64,000 nt of DNA from Oscheius dolichura (Eukaryota > Nematoda > Chromadorea > Rhabditida > Rhabditidae). Each line of letters starts with the position of its first letter. The first letter of the stretch is position 1. The stretch is from contig OW051495.1 in assembly GCA_932521035.1 (NCBI GenBank), positions 8,866,001-8,930,000 of the forward strand, given 5' to 3'. Position numbers and translations under genes: made by a program. Below the pieces are notes generated by a model that was not told the DNA's origin, searched no databases, and saw nothing but the letters and a program-made list of their open reading frames with translations. Below, in pieces: positions 43,076 through 55,377 of this stretch.

Positions 43076-44450
43076 CCTTTTGGATTTGCCGACTCCATAA
43101 CGACGCTTATCCCGAGTAAAGGCAATCTAACGGATCTGGCCAATTACCGCCCCATCTCCGTATTACCAGCTCCTTACAAGCTGTTTACACGTGTAGTATT
43201 GGCCAGGATTCATGGTTGGTTGGAATCGAATCAGCTCGTAGAACAAGCCGGCTTCTGCCGGAATTATTCTACTGTCGAACATCTTTACACCGTCCAGCAG
43301 CTTATCGACAAGGCCAACGACTACGGCATCGACATCTACCTCGTATTTGTCGATTTTCGGAAGGCCTACGACACGATAGAGTGGGACGCCATCTGGAATT
43401 CCTTGCTCAGGCAAGGAGTACCACCCCTCTATGTCGAGATGATACAGAAGGTATACGACGTGGCTTATTCCAAGATCAAGGTGCAAGAAGAGCTGGTAGA
43501 GGTCTAGATCCAACGTGGAGTCCGCCAAGAATGTGTCCTGTCCCATCTGCTCTTCAACGCTGTGCTCGAGGACATCTTCCGCCAGGTCAAATGGAAGCGA
43601 CTAGGTGTTAAAATCGACGGAAAACGGCTCACTCATCTGAGGTACGCCGACGATGTCGTTCTCATTGGAAGAAGTCCGTCGGCAGTGCAGGTCACAGAGT
43701 TGGAAGAATTGAGCTAAAGGATTGGACTAGAAATCAACAGCTCCAAAACGGTTGCCATGACCAACGCTGGTAACCTGATGATAGGTGGGGCTCCTGTAGC
43801 GTTTTCCAGTCATTTCGTGTATCTTGGCTGTTCTGTGACTTTCACCGACGAAAAACAGGAAATATCCCGGAGAATTGGAGCAGGTTGGGCAGCGTACAAC
43901 CGACATCGCCTGTTTTTTTCTCAAAGAACAGTACCGATGAAGATGAAACGTCGGGTCTTCGCAGCCGTACAATAGACTTGGGACCACACATGTAAGGAAG
44001 TGTGGTGTCTTCGAAAACAAGACAGAAGTAAGCTGCAAAGTGTACAGCGACGCATGGAACGGTCGATGTTGGGATTATCTCTCCTGGATAGAGTTAAGAA
44101 TGAGGAAGTCTGCCGCAGAACAGCGCTGTCGAACATCGTGGAACTGGCCTGGAGAAGAAAGATTAAATGGACCCTACAACTCGCTCAAATGGACCCATCC
44201 CGATGGTCGACTGCCACCACCAATTGGTACCCACGGAATCGAAAGAGAAGGAGAGGACGGCCGATCACAAGATAGGACACGGACATACGGAGAGCGGCCA
44301 AGACAGCCTACGGAACGCAGGCCTGGGATCAGCAAGCCAGAAGAGACGCGAAGCAATGGCTCGCCGACATGTGGGCGGCAAGACCGAAGTGATTACACGA
44401 TTTGTTTTGATACCGCGAATAAATTGAAATTGAAATTGGAAAATTGAAAA
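43076..44450 (+). mobile_element. 5'-truncated non-LTR retrotransposon (reverse transcriptase)
   Basis: Reads as a LINE-type reverse transcriptase with scattered stops and shifts: NLTDLANYRPISVLPAPYK, VEQAGFCRNYSTVEHL, YLVFVDFRKAYDTIEWDAIW, QRGVRQECVLSHLLFN and LRYADDVVLIG (the YADD catalytic motif). A C-terminal region follows (QSVQRRMERSMLGLSLLDR, LAWRRKIKW, GRPITR). The endonuclease domain is missing. Stops interrupt at 43505, 43717 and 43975, so it is inactive. The 3' tail is repetitive (AATAAATTGAAATTGAAATT), as in RTE/CR1-type elements. Insertion is directly at the end of the duplicated F-box flank. Confidence 0.85.
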
Positions 44451-44848
44451 ATTTGCAATTTCCGTCACCAAAAATTATTTTCTCCATTTCCGCTGCCATC
44501 TACCGTGCCGTAAAATCTCGTTTTTTTAACGAATGGAGATGTAATCTGATAGGAACCACACAAGCAGAGCTCACGTCAGTTTTTCTACCTTTCCCGTTGG
44601 AGCAGGTGTTTTTGCTTATTTAAACAGGTGATTTCATTGACTCACCAGCGGGCCTTCGGCAGCCTACAGCTGTCGTCTTGTTAGAATTATCCGTTTCGAC
44701 CTGTGGCGACCTTTCCGCTCTTCTGCGGACAACCGCCTGCGGCGGCCCCCGGGATTAAGAAATTTAATAATCCCTTTACCGTCGGACACTTTCCCATCAG
44801 ACAGACAAACAAACAAACAAACAAACAGATAAACACCATAGCACTTTA
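44451..44848. other. intergenic with (CAAA)n tract
   Basis: No gene. A short (AAAC)n microsatellite lies near 44803-44826, next to CAGACAGA; it looks like the tail of another repeat. Confidence 0.45.
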
Positions 44849-45582
44849 TTAGAGGGTAGATATCTTTTCTGCGTAAATTTCTTTAAATCGGCATCTACAG
44901 ACAGCTGAGATTCTTATGGTGTTCCATCTGTAAACGAGATAATTAATATTTAAAAATTGAGTGTCCTCACTCTGTTGGCAGATGAATGGTACCATGTTTT
45001 GACACCAGAATTTATTTCTTGGCCTCAAGGTGACATACTGTTGAGGGTGAGGATAACCTGTAAGATGTTCAAATCGGTTGGAAACACGGGGCTTACCATC
45101 AAAGTTCGTGTAGTTTACCGGGGTGCTATCGTCCCAGTAACATTTGCTGGTGCTATATTGGCTACAAACCAATCCATAGAAGGTCGTCAAAAGTTGAAGA
45201 ATATTCAAGGACGAAATTTGAGAGAAAATTGTTCTCATCCTCATTTATAATGACAGCTAATGTAGCTTTTTCTTGAGAACAAGATGAAGCGGCTCCGACG
45301 TGGTTTCCCTTGTAGCCAGGCTGGTACTGAATAAACAGGACACATATGGCCACCCAACACAGGGAGAAGACTCGGCTAGCACACCTCCCAAAAAAAGAAA
45401 CTCTTACCTTGTAACATTTGCAAGTATCTAGGCTCAACACATAGCTGGAATCGGGACAGCGGCCGGCTGAAAATGTTTGTTACAACAGAACTTTCGTGAC
45501 TTCCTTGGGGGCAGTCGAAAGACGAAGATCCAGTCAACATGGCCAGCAGAAAGACGATAGCAAGGTACATTGAAGGCAACAT
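44849..45582 (-). pseudogene. C-type lectin domain gene, frameshifted
   Basis: Starts with a signal peptide (MLPSMYLAIVFLLAMLTGSS) and DCPQGSHESS. Then AGRCPDSSYVLSLDTCKCYK in a shifted frame, exon YQPGYKGNHVGAASSCSQEK-ATLAVIINEDENNF and LLWIGL. A further one-base loss precedes QYSTSKCYWDDSTPVNYTNF, and the last exon has KFWCQNMVPFICQQ. These are the standard CTLD elements (WIGL, WxDxxPVNYTNF, WCxxxxPFIC). Two shifts make it non-coding as printed. Single CTLD, unlike the two-domain genes at 52-54 kb. Confidence 0.65.
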
Positions 45583-45630
45583 TCCTCGAATGGACTGCAA
45601 CTGCCGTTGCTCCCCTTTTATATCAAAACA

Positions 45631-45877
45631 AGTATGCCTCCGGCCGTCTTCGACGGCGCTGGGGTTAACAACTCGATCGAAAAACAATCGGCAGCGCCGG
45701 CTCCCTCTTCCCAAAGAGCTGTTCTAGTTATTTTCTTGTCGAATAAGCTTTGACAGTCGGATAAACCTTGACGGTCGAAATGTCTGCTTCTCTCTCATTT
45801 GACCGGTCAATCCGTACAGACGACAGGCCATAAAGACAGACAGACAGAGATCTGCCTATTTATTAGGGTAGGATTTC
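45631..45877. repeat. dispersed repeat with GTCTGTCT tract, copy 2 (reverse)
   Basis: AGTATGCCTCCGGCCG at the left, GACCGGTCAA in the middle, AGACAGACAGACAGAGATCT and TTATTAGGGTAGGATTTC at the right: the reverse of copy 1 at 38851-39029, about 70 bp longer. Confidence 0.6.
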
Positions 45878-46448
45878 TAATCTTCCTTTTAAATAGATAA
45901 TCTTTTTCCTGTAAGCTGTAGTCAAAACTATCACCTGTTCCGTTATACTGCCAGTAGTCTACCAGATTTTCGATATATGGAAGCTAATTGAATGCTATAG
46001 GAATCCACCTGCTGCATGATATCCGCCTCCTCTATTGACGCGTTCATTTCTTCTCTATGAAATGAATGTCACTACTTTCAACATAAACCCTTATTTTAAC
46101 CCTCAGCCAACATCATACTTCTTAGGTTTAAAGGTATCTGCTTGTCTTGTTTAATTTATAGAAGTCGGTATAGATTCTTTGCTTGGTTAATACAATCGTA
46201 ACTGGGATTACTCTCTATACAGTAGCGTTCAAGTCGCCACCATTTCTGTCAAGAGTGTACATCGGATTGCTCTTGTACCATTGTAGTGTGTAAGTTTTTT
46301 GTTTATAACATATATTAGAAGCAGTAATGATGACATAATTAAACGAGCCCACCCGTCTCGTACCATTATGAAACCAAGGGCTATGACGCAGAACAGGGGT
46401 TCAATCAAAAAATAGGGGGCCAATGGAAAAACAAGGGTCTGGAACTAT
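45878..46448. other. intergenic, no gene recognised
   Basis: AT-rich, no feature recognised. Confidence 0.4.
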
Positions 46449-46730
46449 CCAGAATTTCTCTGCTTCAAAGGAGTGTTCCCTGGTATGTTACATATGATTC
46501 GAAAGGTCTTGAACTCGCGAATTCAATAGTACACAGGACGAAATGGGCACCTCAGTGTTTATTTGCCATGTACCGCCGTTAGTTGGCTTGCCCAAAAGTA
46601 TTGGCTGAGATACTGAAGAAAGTCATCTTAGCATGTGTTTCCGGTACACCACCGAATTCGCGAGCTCAAGAGCTTTCGAATCATATGTAACATGCCTGGG
46701 AACACGCCTTTTGAGCAGAGAAAATCTGGG
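46449..46730. repeat. 282 bp element with about 80 bp inverted arms
   Basis: The left arm starts CCAGAATTTCTCTGCT and includes TGTTACATATGATTCGAAAG. The right arm is its imperfect complement, ending GCAGAGAAAATCTGG. A MITE-like element about 160 bp upstream of the receptor that lacks its N-terminus. Confidence 0.7.
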
Positions 46731-46891
46731 TAGACAGCCCCGACCAAGCCATTGGACCCCTATTTTGCATCAGAACCAAACTAAGTGTCTCAAAAAGCCT
46801 GGCCCGAAATAATCAATGTGAAGCGATTCCTCTAAACATTATTTTCAACTTAAAATATACACAACACATAAACATTTAGAGGCATTTTGGC

Positions 46892-47837
46892 TGCCATACA
46901 TCTTTCCTTCTTTTCCATTGTTATCTTCTACCTCCCGTATACGGCGCTTAAATGTGAGGGGTTGTATTCAACTCTCGGTATTCCTACAGTCGTCCAGTTT
47001 GCCATTGATTTTAATCTCATTATAAGTGAGTATTTTCCTTCCAATAATACCATCCTTTTTTAGTTATTGTCACCACTATCGTTCCCGTGTTTTATTACCG
47101 AATGGATGTAATTCTTCCTCGAGAACACATCCTCAACTCTAAAGCTCTTCGTTATTCAATGTATACTATCTTCTACGGGATAGTTAACATCCTTCCCCTA
47201 CCTGCAATGTACATGGTCTTTCATTTTGAGGATCAACACAAATTGAAACAATTCCTGCTCCAGACAACTGCTGTTTATTTCGAAGATTTTCTGTCGGACG
47301 AAGTTATAGCTGGACGACTTGATGGTTCGAATCCATTCGTAATTATCTTTCTCTATATTCTGTTTTTTTTTTGCTTTCTCGCAGTAGTGATGGTGTTAAT
47401 TAGTGCTGGTGTCATTTGGAAGCTCACCAGCAAAGTTGGAATAATTGGTTCGATTAAATATAAGGCACAACAGAGGCAGATCCTCTGGTCGCTTACTACA
47501 ATGGTAATTCCACAGAAAATTGATCTACAGCTTTGCTCAGAGTGCCTTTATCATACCCGCTGTGGGCATCATTATTCCCTGGCTGGCCGTCTTTTTTGTG
47601 ACAAAATCCTATAGAGTAGATATACTGAACGTCCTAGTAATTATCGGCTTCTCAGCGTTTCCTATGGCCATATCCTCCTATGTTCTTACGTATAAGCCTT
47701 ATCGACAGTTTATTCTCAGCCCGTTTTTCAAGGTGGCTCTTCATTAACAGAACTATCTTTATTTTTAGAAAACCGCACTGCAGAAGGCAACTATTCACTA
47801 CCTCAAAAGTCGTCCTCAAAATTTAATCCTCGACTAG
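46892..47837 (+). CDS. Str-superfamily chemoreceptor lacking first exon(s)
   Basis: Opens behind an acceptor (CATTTAG) with ILAAIHLSFFSIVIFYLPYT, i.e. helix 2 or 3. It continues with FYYRMDVILPREH, YILFFFCFLAVVMVLISAGV and AQQRQILWSLTTM, then IIPAVGIIIPWLAVFFVTKS and YVLTYKPYRQFILSPFFK. The 'T.KPYRQFI' ending after the last helix is typical of srh/sri/str receptors. Stop at 47837. Four exons with GT-AG introns in phase. No N-terminal helix exon lies between this and the inverted repeat at 46449-46730, so it is 5'-truncated or the first exon is further away. Confidence 0.6.
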
Positions 47838-50800
47838 ACATTTCGTGTCTTCTTTTATTTGTCTCTGTGCATTACAATATCTCTAACGGGTTTCAATATC
47901 TTCAAAGCCAAATTCATGAATTGAATAAATACAGAATACTTGGCTAACAAGTTTTCACAGTTTGCCAAACAAAGGCCGAATGAAATTGGGTTCACCGTAA
48001 ATGTATATGATACCAAAAACTCCTGTGGTCCCGATAATTAAGTAGTACCGTTATTTATCATGAGTCGGGGAGCGATAGACATAGACATGAGCTCTTGGAA
48101 AAGGAGCTTACACGCGTAAGGAATTCGTACGGCTGACACCTGCGTTTTGTTGCGACACGCTTTACATTCAAAACTGTTAGTGCGTAGGTTCGCCACTACA
48201 ATTAAGCCACAATTATTGCAAACATAAACGTGGTAAGGATCAGAAACTTCGAACAATCGTTCTCTTAAAAATTGGGCAGCTCCATGAGAAATTTGACAAT
48301 CTCGTTCCATTTCTCCGAATCGTAGACCACCATCCCTGGAAAGGTGAATATTTTATATTTATCGACTTGCTACCTGGCGCGTCCCTCCATAGGCTGCCGG
48401 TTCATCATTTGAACTGGGCCCCTTGCTCGAGAATGGATCTTATCATCCACCATATGTTTTAAACGTTGGTAGTAAGTAGGCCCAAAAAATACCTGCAATT
48501 TCGATTTAATATAATAACTATACAATGTTGCCTGTGTTGTTAATTTTCCTCCAGTATGTCCATTGTACACCACCTCGTTTCCTCGTAAATGATATCCATA
48601 CTCACGTAGAAGATCGCCGATTTTTTGAGCGTTAACAGAATCATTAAAAGGAGTAGCGTCTCCAATTTCACCCTTAATCGCAGAAAGCTAAATAGACATC
48701 TAATCAAGCAAAATATTAGCTTAGCTCATACCTTGCCTTGCAAGCATTCAATCAAATGCCCAATAGTCATGCGTGAAGGTACTGCGTGAGGATTAATAAT
48801 GATATCAGGAGTGAGTCCTTCGCATGTAAAGGGCATATCTTCTTGGCGATACATTATACCCATTGTACCCTTCTGCCCGTGACGTGACGCGAACTTGTCA
48901 CCAATTTGTGGTAACCGAACGGAGCGTACACGGATTTTAACAAATTTATTTCCGTCTTGATTGAGAGAAAGCATAACCTAAAGAAAGAGAGAGCGAGAGA
49001 GACAAAGCGATTTCTAAAGTATCGCCAATTCATACCTGATCAACAATACCTGTTTCGGAACTTCTTAAGAAGGTTGAAGCATCTCGTTTTGTGTATTTTT
49101 TACTATTTTGGTCTAGATCGTCGCCAACATCAGGAAGAGCAACTGTTTTCCCAATAATAACATCATCTCCGGAGACACGACTACCAGGCGAAATAATCCC
49201 GTCTTCATCAAGCTTTAATTTATCGATAGTCGATATTAAGTAAACTAGGCCTACTTTATCATAAATGGAATGTCTCATTCCGGAACATTTATCACGGGTT
49301 GGTTTTTCTATGAGTTCCTCGTTAGGGCCATCGTTGTTAGCTTCGTTATCACGATAGGAACGATAAAATACCTAATATATCTCATCTACAGGAAATATTA
49401 ATAAATATACCGATCGGAAAAGCCCGCGATCAATTGCAGAACTGTTCATAATAACCGAATCTTCTTGATTATAACCAGAATATGATAAAATAGCAACGAT
49501 AGCGTTAATTCCGACTGGTAACTCGTTAAATCTTAAATATTCCATCGAACGAGTTGTCACCAATGGTTTTTGCGGATAGTACAAAACATGTGCCAATGTA
49601 TCCATTCGCACATGGAAATTTGTTGTATACACGCCCATTGCTTGCTTGCCCATAGCACTCTAATAGAGAGAACATAATAATAAAGTGGAAAAAAACCTGG
49701 TATGTATTACGAGGAGATTGATTGTGATCCGGAAATGGAATAATAGAAGCGCACACGCCGAGAATCATAGCTGGATGAATTTCACAATGAGTATATGTAT
49801 AATATCCACGCTTTTTTAGATCTTCGGGCATCATAGCCAGCATAACGGTTTCTATAATAATCCCATGATATAAATATAAATTAGTCTAAGAGCACCTTCT
49901 TCCATTGCATCGATAAGCTCAACAACTCCGCTTCCGACAAGGTCGGACCATTTACTTTCTCCGCCCGCATCCTTATCTTTGAGCAGATCTATATGTTTCT
50001 TCCTGAGTGCTAGCTTTTGGTTCTCGACAATCAGTAAAGGTCTACACAATCGGCCAGCGTCAGTATAAATGCGAATTTCCTTATCCCGAATATCGCGAAC
50101 CATTGATACCTAGACTTTAGTCTATATCCAACAAGATAATTCCAAACCTCAGCCACAATAATATCCATTTGACGTCTGAGACGTTTTAATGTGTTCATAA
50201 GTTGTTCAGGATCACGATGAACACCGACCCAAGCGCCATTGACAAAAATTTTTGTTACTTCTGATAAAGAAGATGGCGCAACTTCTGCAAGAAATTCTTT
50301 AACATTGAGGGGGTGGCATAACCTTCGAGATTTTCCATTGCCCATTCTTCTAAAAATTCTAAGATTGGTCCGGGTAGTGAGCCGACAGAAATATAAGCCA
50401 TCAACGCTAAATTTTTGACAAGACCCACAGCTTGGCCTTCAGGTGTCTCTGCAGGGCATACCTCAAAATAAAGGCAATAATGTTTTTTGGCTAAATTATT
50501 ACCATTCCCCATTGAGTATTGTGAAGCTGTCGTGGTTTTGCTAATTTGCCTTCGCGCCCTATTGGAGAATTTGCTCTTCGCAAATGGGATAAGGTAGCAG
50601 TATAAGTGAGACGGTTGAGCACCTGTGAGACACCAGCTCGTGATTGATGTGCCTTCTTCTGATCACCCCACTTACCAGTAGCTAATGAATACGATAACCC
50701 GCGGGTGAGGGTCGAGGTTTTTAAGCATGTTTCAAGATTGAAGTCACCTTGCTTATTTATAGATTTCTGTGCGACAAGACGCATCTAAGCAAAAGTAGTA

Positions 50801-51696
50801 TATTTACTTTATACCAAAAAGTTTACCTCTTTTAGTAAATTTCTAAACAAGGCTCTGAATAGAAAAGCTAAAAGAGGACCAGCCAAGTCTAATCGTTTGT
50901 TTCCAACATGATCGCGATCGTCTAATTCTCGACGTCCAAGTGCAGCTAATAATAGTCGATGCACCATATATCCGATAAAATACTACTAGTAGTTGAATAT
51001 ATATAGCACATCTTAAATGTTAAACTTACGGCTTTCTTTGTCTCGCAGAATTCTGAGACTCCAACATGAGGAAGAAGTTCTTTTTGGAGAATTTCTTTTG
51101 CATACTTGATCCTTTGCTCTTTTGTTACTCCTGGTTTAGCACCACGTGCACCGATGAAATTTAAAGCCACGCTTTGTTCCTGGATAACAAACGCTTCATC
51201 TAATGACGGTTTGACCATTTCCATCATTTCTGGATCGTCGAAGTCATATAAGATGTGTTCAAGAATGTCACGATCTGACACGAATCCTAAGGCACGAAAC
51301 ACTATCATGACAGGAATTTCCTTTTAAAAAATGTATAAATTTTAAAATCTAAAAAAAACCTGTTTAATATACGGTAGAATGGCGACAATGCGCTGTCCCA
51401 TTGCAGATTTTTTGGTTGAAACACCACCACTTCTAGACGGACGCCGGAACTTTGTTTTGACAAAACAAAGTTCCGGTCTATAATTAGTCTATTCCGGTAA
51501 CCCAAAACAAAGTTCCGGGTTTCCAAAACAAAGTTCCGGTAACCCAAAACAAAGTTCCGGTAACCCAAAACAATGCATTGCACGGCTCGGATACACTTCT
51601 AGTTGTGGTGGAAAGAGTTTACCTGTTTATTTTGTGTATTTGGTGGACACGTTTTATTTTATGGTGTACAATGAATTTCTTTTGAATAATGTCGCT

Positions 51697-51986
51697 CAGA
51701 TGTGTAGTGTCGGAATAAAGCGGGTCATCTTGTCCAAATAGGCATATATCTGCTCGCGTGTAATATTTCGAATTCCTGACTCTTTCAGGCGTCCACCAGG
51801 GATTACCTGGGCCAGCTTGAGGAAGATGCTGTCGTCCGGATGATGTTGTTTGGCACTACTCTTTCCATTTAAACAAACTCACCACAAAATAGTACCAAGC
51901 AACACATCCAATATTAATAGCCTTCCGTTTTTCCCCCAGCCTGTTCCCTGTGGTAATATAACAATTCTTCCATTTTGTGGGCTCAT
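51697..51986 (-). pseudogene. unrecognised frame with one internal stop
   Basis: MSPQNGRIVILPQGTGWGKN...LLGTILW, a TGA, then in the same frame KSSAKQHHPDDSIFLKLAQV and IYAYLDKMTRFIPTLHI with stop at 51697. A 22 bp GTGAGT...AAAG stretch at the stop is too short for a normal intron. Family not recognised. Confidence 0.3.
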
Positions 51987-52055
51987 TTTTGCAATAAAAA
52001 TCGAGACGCTATAGTTTAGCTGAACAAACAATGTTTTTATTTCCATGGAAGCCTC

Positions 52056-53102
52056 TTAAAAGGCAGGCTTCTTGCACACAAAAGCTCTGTGAACGTCGTA
52101 GCATGAGCCGCTCTCCCACTTGGACAGCCAGCCACTGTTGCTGGCATAATCATCAGCAAAGACGTAGGCACAGTCGTATGGAGACGTCCTTGGTCTGTCT
52201 GGATGCCAGTTGGTGTAGTTGGAGACGGATCCGTCAGTCCAGATCCAGGTTCCATTTGGACGGTGCAATCCAATGTACGGCTGACTAGCGTCATTTGCAA
52301 GGAACCCTTCTTTGGAGATTTGCATGACAAACTCATTTTCGGCTTGGCTATGGATCGAAGTCAAATGAGCTCCAGCCGCCTGACAGTCCTCCTCGGCTGT
52401 GTACCAGTAGCCATTCTTCAGTGTACGGTAGCAGGAACGGGTTTGAGAGAAATATGACCAACCAGTTTCACAATGACCTAAGATAGAACTTACATCCAAA
52501 TTTGATTTACCAATGCTTACTGGCACAGGTTCCATTACAACTAGGACAACTGGGGCAGTTGGAAGCGGTCATACTGCAGACGTACCCAAAGGTGTTCGAG
52601 CAAGGTACAGTGCTGAAATACTTCTCGTTATGGACGAGTTAGCATATAAAACTCACAACCAAGCACCATAGGAAGCGCTGTAAGCAACGCAGGAGTCGTT
52701 CAAATATTGGCCAGGGTAGAAGTTGGTGTAGTAGACAGGAGTCTCATCCAGCCATTCCCATCTGTTCGGGTCGACCAGTTTTGTCAATCCGAGGAAGTAG
52801 TATCCATATGACGGGAGAAGATCTGATTTTGAGAGGGATCTGCTCATTTTTTAAAGGAAATGTACTGCCAACGAAGGTGTTCTCAAAGCCATTGGTAACT
52901 GAGGCCAAATTTGCTCCATCATCGGTACAACTGTGCTGCGCCGCGAAGAAGGAAGTAGGTACTGTAGACACCCGGTAGCATCTAAAACTGTCCATTGTAG
53001 AAGACAGGAGATAGTTTACTTGTCCGTGTTGGGTTCCAAGGTGTATCCAAAAGGGCAGGAGGCACACGCCAGAGCTATTCCAGAGAGTAGAAGGAGCAAC
53101 AT
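52056..53102 (-). CDS. clec: secreted protein with two C-type lectin domains
   Basis: Signal peptide MLLLLLSGIALACA, then CPFGYTLEPNTDK. Domain 1: CYRVSTVPTSFFAAQHSC, ANLASVTNGFENTF, YFLGLTKLVDPNRWEWLDE and PVYYTNFYPG, then TVPCSNTFGYVC. A Cys-rich linker (NCPSCPSCNGTC) follows. Domain 2: CETGWSYFSQTRSCYR, AGAHLTSIHSQAENEFV, YIGLHRPNGTWIWTDGS, NYTNWHPDRP and CYDVHRAFVCKK, stop 52056. Introns are short; one appears to use a GC donor after ENTFV. Domain 2 lacks the classic EPN/WND calcium set. Likely an extracellular recognition protein in immunity or the intestine. Confidence 0.75.
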
Positions 53103-53303
53103 CTCCCGACGAGGACACGATACGGTCTGGCACTCCGGACCAAAAAGTTTGAAATGTGATAAGAGTATCAAGGTACATCTTTTCTGACGAGCTTAGACTC
53201 TTATCTTATTATCTCCCGTCATTAAGCGTGGGCTAAGGCACAGAAATATCCTGGTTTCTTAAACCGCCGGCTGTATTAACTGATAGTCAGTCTTCATTCT
53301 ACC
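53103..53303. promoter_or_regulatory. shared divergent promoter of two lectin genes
   Basis: Only 201 bp separate the two start codons, with the genes transcribed away from each other. TTATCTTATTATCT includes GATA-type sites in reverse (near 53201-53215), as seen upstream of worm intestinal genes. Co-regulation is inferred, not shown. Confidence 0.4.
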
Positions 53304-54395
53304 ATGCTGCTCTTTGCGGCATTGTTGACCGTCGCCTGGGCCTCTTGTCCTGAGAACTATCACCACGACCCGGACACTAACAGGTATTGTCTACACTTTC
53401 TTATTCTAATAAAATGATTCAGATGCCTGAGGGTTTTCACTCAACCGCGGAACTTTTTCAATGCCCAACTTCAGTGTACGAGGGAGGATGGAGAACTGGG
53501 TGCAATGCCAACTTCTAAGAATATTCTTGGTAAATTCTCTCGCTGAAGACATTACAGATTCTTTGTAGACCGCCTTCCTAAGAAAGTCTTCACGGGATTG
53601 AACAGGATGCTCTCCAAGGAATGGAAGCATCTAGATGGAACACCAGTCAGTCCTCTGCTTGTCTTCAGCTTGTCATCAGAGGCCAGCAAGGGACAATGTA
53701 CCTCCTACAATACTGAGAAATCATCTCATGAGTAAGTGCGTTTGGAAACTAAAAATAATAATAATCTGCAGGATAGTTGGCTGTGAAACTGTACTTCCTT
53801 TTGTCTGTAGCCGGCCTTTCCTGAAGGATGCCCCTGCTCAACAGGATTCCTGCCCTCCATGTCCCAACTGTAACTGTTACGGTAACTTGTCCATATCGCC
53901 ATGATAAGAACAGCCTTTCAGCTAATTGCGATGACGGCTGGACGTACTTGGGAAAGACAGCTTCCTGTTACAAGACCTTCTTCGGCCCTGGAAATTACTC
54001 CTACTCCGAAGGAGTCTGTCAGAACAACCGAGCCCATCTGGTGTCGATTCACAGCGACGCAGAGAACGAATTCGTCATTGATCTGTCCTCTACTGGGAAT
54101 CAGCAATCGTACAGCTACCAAGTATGGATAGGACTCTATTTGAATCTGGGAAAATGGTCCTGGTCTGATGGTTCCCCTACCGACTACACCGTTTGGACGT
54201 CTGGATCACCTTTCGGAAGCTACGACAGCGGTTTCGTAAGAATCTATTTTTGGATCCCCGAAAAATAACTTCGCTCTTCAGATATATGCGGATATGAACA
54301 CCAACAGCGGCTACCGTTACGGCCAATGGGATGTCGAATATGGCTACAAAACAAGGAGAGCTTTCGTCTGCAAGAAGAGCGCCAATGCTGTTTAG
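53304..54395 (+). CDS. clec: secreted protein with two C-type lectin domains
   Basis: Signal peptide MLLFAALLTVAWAS, then CPENYHHDPDTNR. Domain 1: CLRVFTQPRNFFNAQLQC, GELGAMPTSKNIL, TGLNRMLSKEWKHLDGTPV and VLPFVCSRPF. Linker QDSCPPCPNCNCYG. Domain 2: CDDGWTYLGKTASCYKTFF, AHLVSIHSDAENEFV, VWIGLYLNLGKWSWSDGS, PTDYTVWTSG and RRAFVCKKSA, stop 54395. About seven exons, GT-AG and in phase. Same domain order and Cys-rich linker as the divergent neighbour, so the two arose by inverted duplication. Confidence 0.75.
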
Positions 54396-55039
54396 CCTTC
54401 TTTGAAATGAAATGTTATTTTGATAATTTTTTTGCTTGATTCCACAGAAGGTCTTGAAAATGGCCAATTGGTTTTTCTTAGCTGGCGGGGGGTTATTTTA
54501 AACAACTGACGTCAAAGAGCATCTGTTTCGGGGCAGACTGTGGATGCGTCCATTGAAAGGAATATAATGAGACAGGAAGGACTTTCTCTTGAAATTTTTT
54601 CAGTTCAAACAGTTCCTCTTGGCAAATAACTTACATTACATTTTATATAAAGCATTCTTTTCTGGTCTAAACTGTGGTCTGGTGAGCCTGTTTAATTAAA
54701 ATGGCATAAATAGTGAATCAAAATTGTTTCAGCGCGAAACCCACTTTAATCTGGTCTATCAGATCGTGTGTAATTTGGCAACTATTGCGTCAATTTTACC
54801 ACCCGCCATCTGTTTCAATGAGAGTCAAGTCAGTCGCGAATGTTCTGACCTTGATCTGCTCTCTTTTGCTCCTGGCCCGAAGTTCTATTTTCCTCTCCCC
54901 TGCTGGCTATCCCCACCACCGGCCATCCATCACTGCAGATAACTTTTGCCATCGGTTCTTCTCTTGTGTCCGCTAATTGTAATATGTCCCGACGGGAAGT
55001 GCTCCTTCCCAAAAGAACGCTGCTCAGCTGCGGTTCATC
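54396..55039. other. intergenic inside the insert; possible receptor-like exon
   Basis: An open stretch behind a TTTCAG acceptor at about 54732 (RETHFNLVYQIVCNLATIAS) is mildly hydrophobic but not assignable. Otherwise nothing recognised. Confidence 0.3.
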
Positions 55040-55377
55040 ATGATGGATCAGTGTCAATGGAATCAGTTGTCCGCTCGAGGTGTTTATCTCTTAATTATCT
55101 TCGCACTTCGACTTCCCACTGAGAAATCCTTCTCTTTCAGGTTTAAACAAATGGACTATGAGGATTCTTTGTTACTCTCCAGTGGTTTACAAAGAAGTCT
55201 TATTGGCGCAACCTATTGTGTTTTAGGTACTATTCCCATAATTATTAAAAAGAGGATTAATTTTCAGCTCTAATTGGTATTAGTCTCAATTTGGCCACTC
55301 TTACAATGCTGCCAGAATATGAAGAATCCCTTACTAGACCTTTACTTGTATTCTCGTCTGTGCAACTTTATTACTAA
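55040..55377 (+). pseudogene. N-terminal fragment of a serpentine receptor
   Basis: MMDQCQWNQLS, intron, FKQMDYEDSLLLSSGLQRSL-IGATYCVL, intron, ALIGISLNLATLTMLPEYEE-SLTRPLLVFSSVQLYY, stop. One and a half helices with the 'G..lN...l..lp' pattern of helix 1 in nematode receptors. It is cut off about 45 bp before the right arm of the inverted-repeat segment. Confidence 0.5.

Noticed and set aside
43163-43546. 127-codon minus-strand frame
   Set aside because: Antisense of the reverse-transcriptase region of the LINE.
51430-51575. CRISPR-like array of regularly spaced repeats
   Set aside because: Units are adjacent inverted-arm repeats with almost no spacer, in a eukaryotic genome; they belong to the arms of the 4.1 kb segment.
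51305-51583. repeated GYRNFVL protein repeat
   Set aside because: Translation of the arm repeats in a wrong frame of rpb-2.
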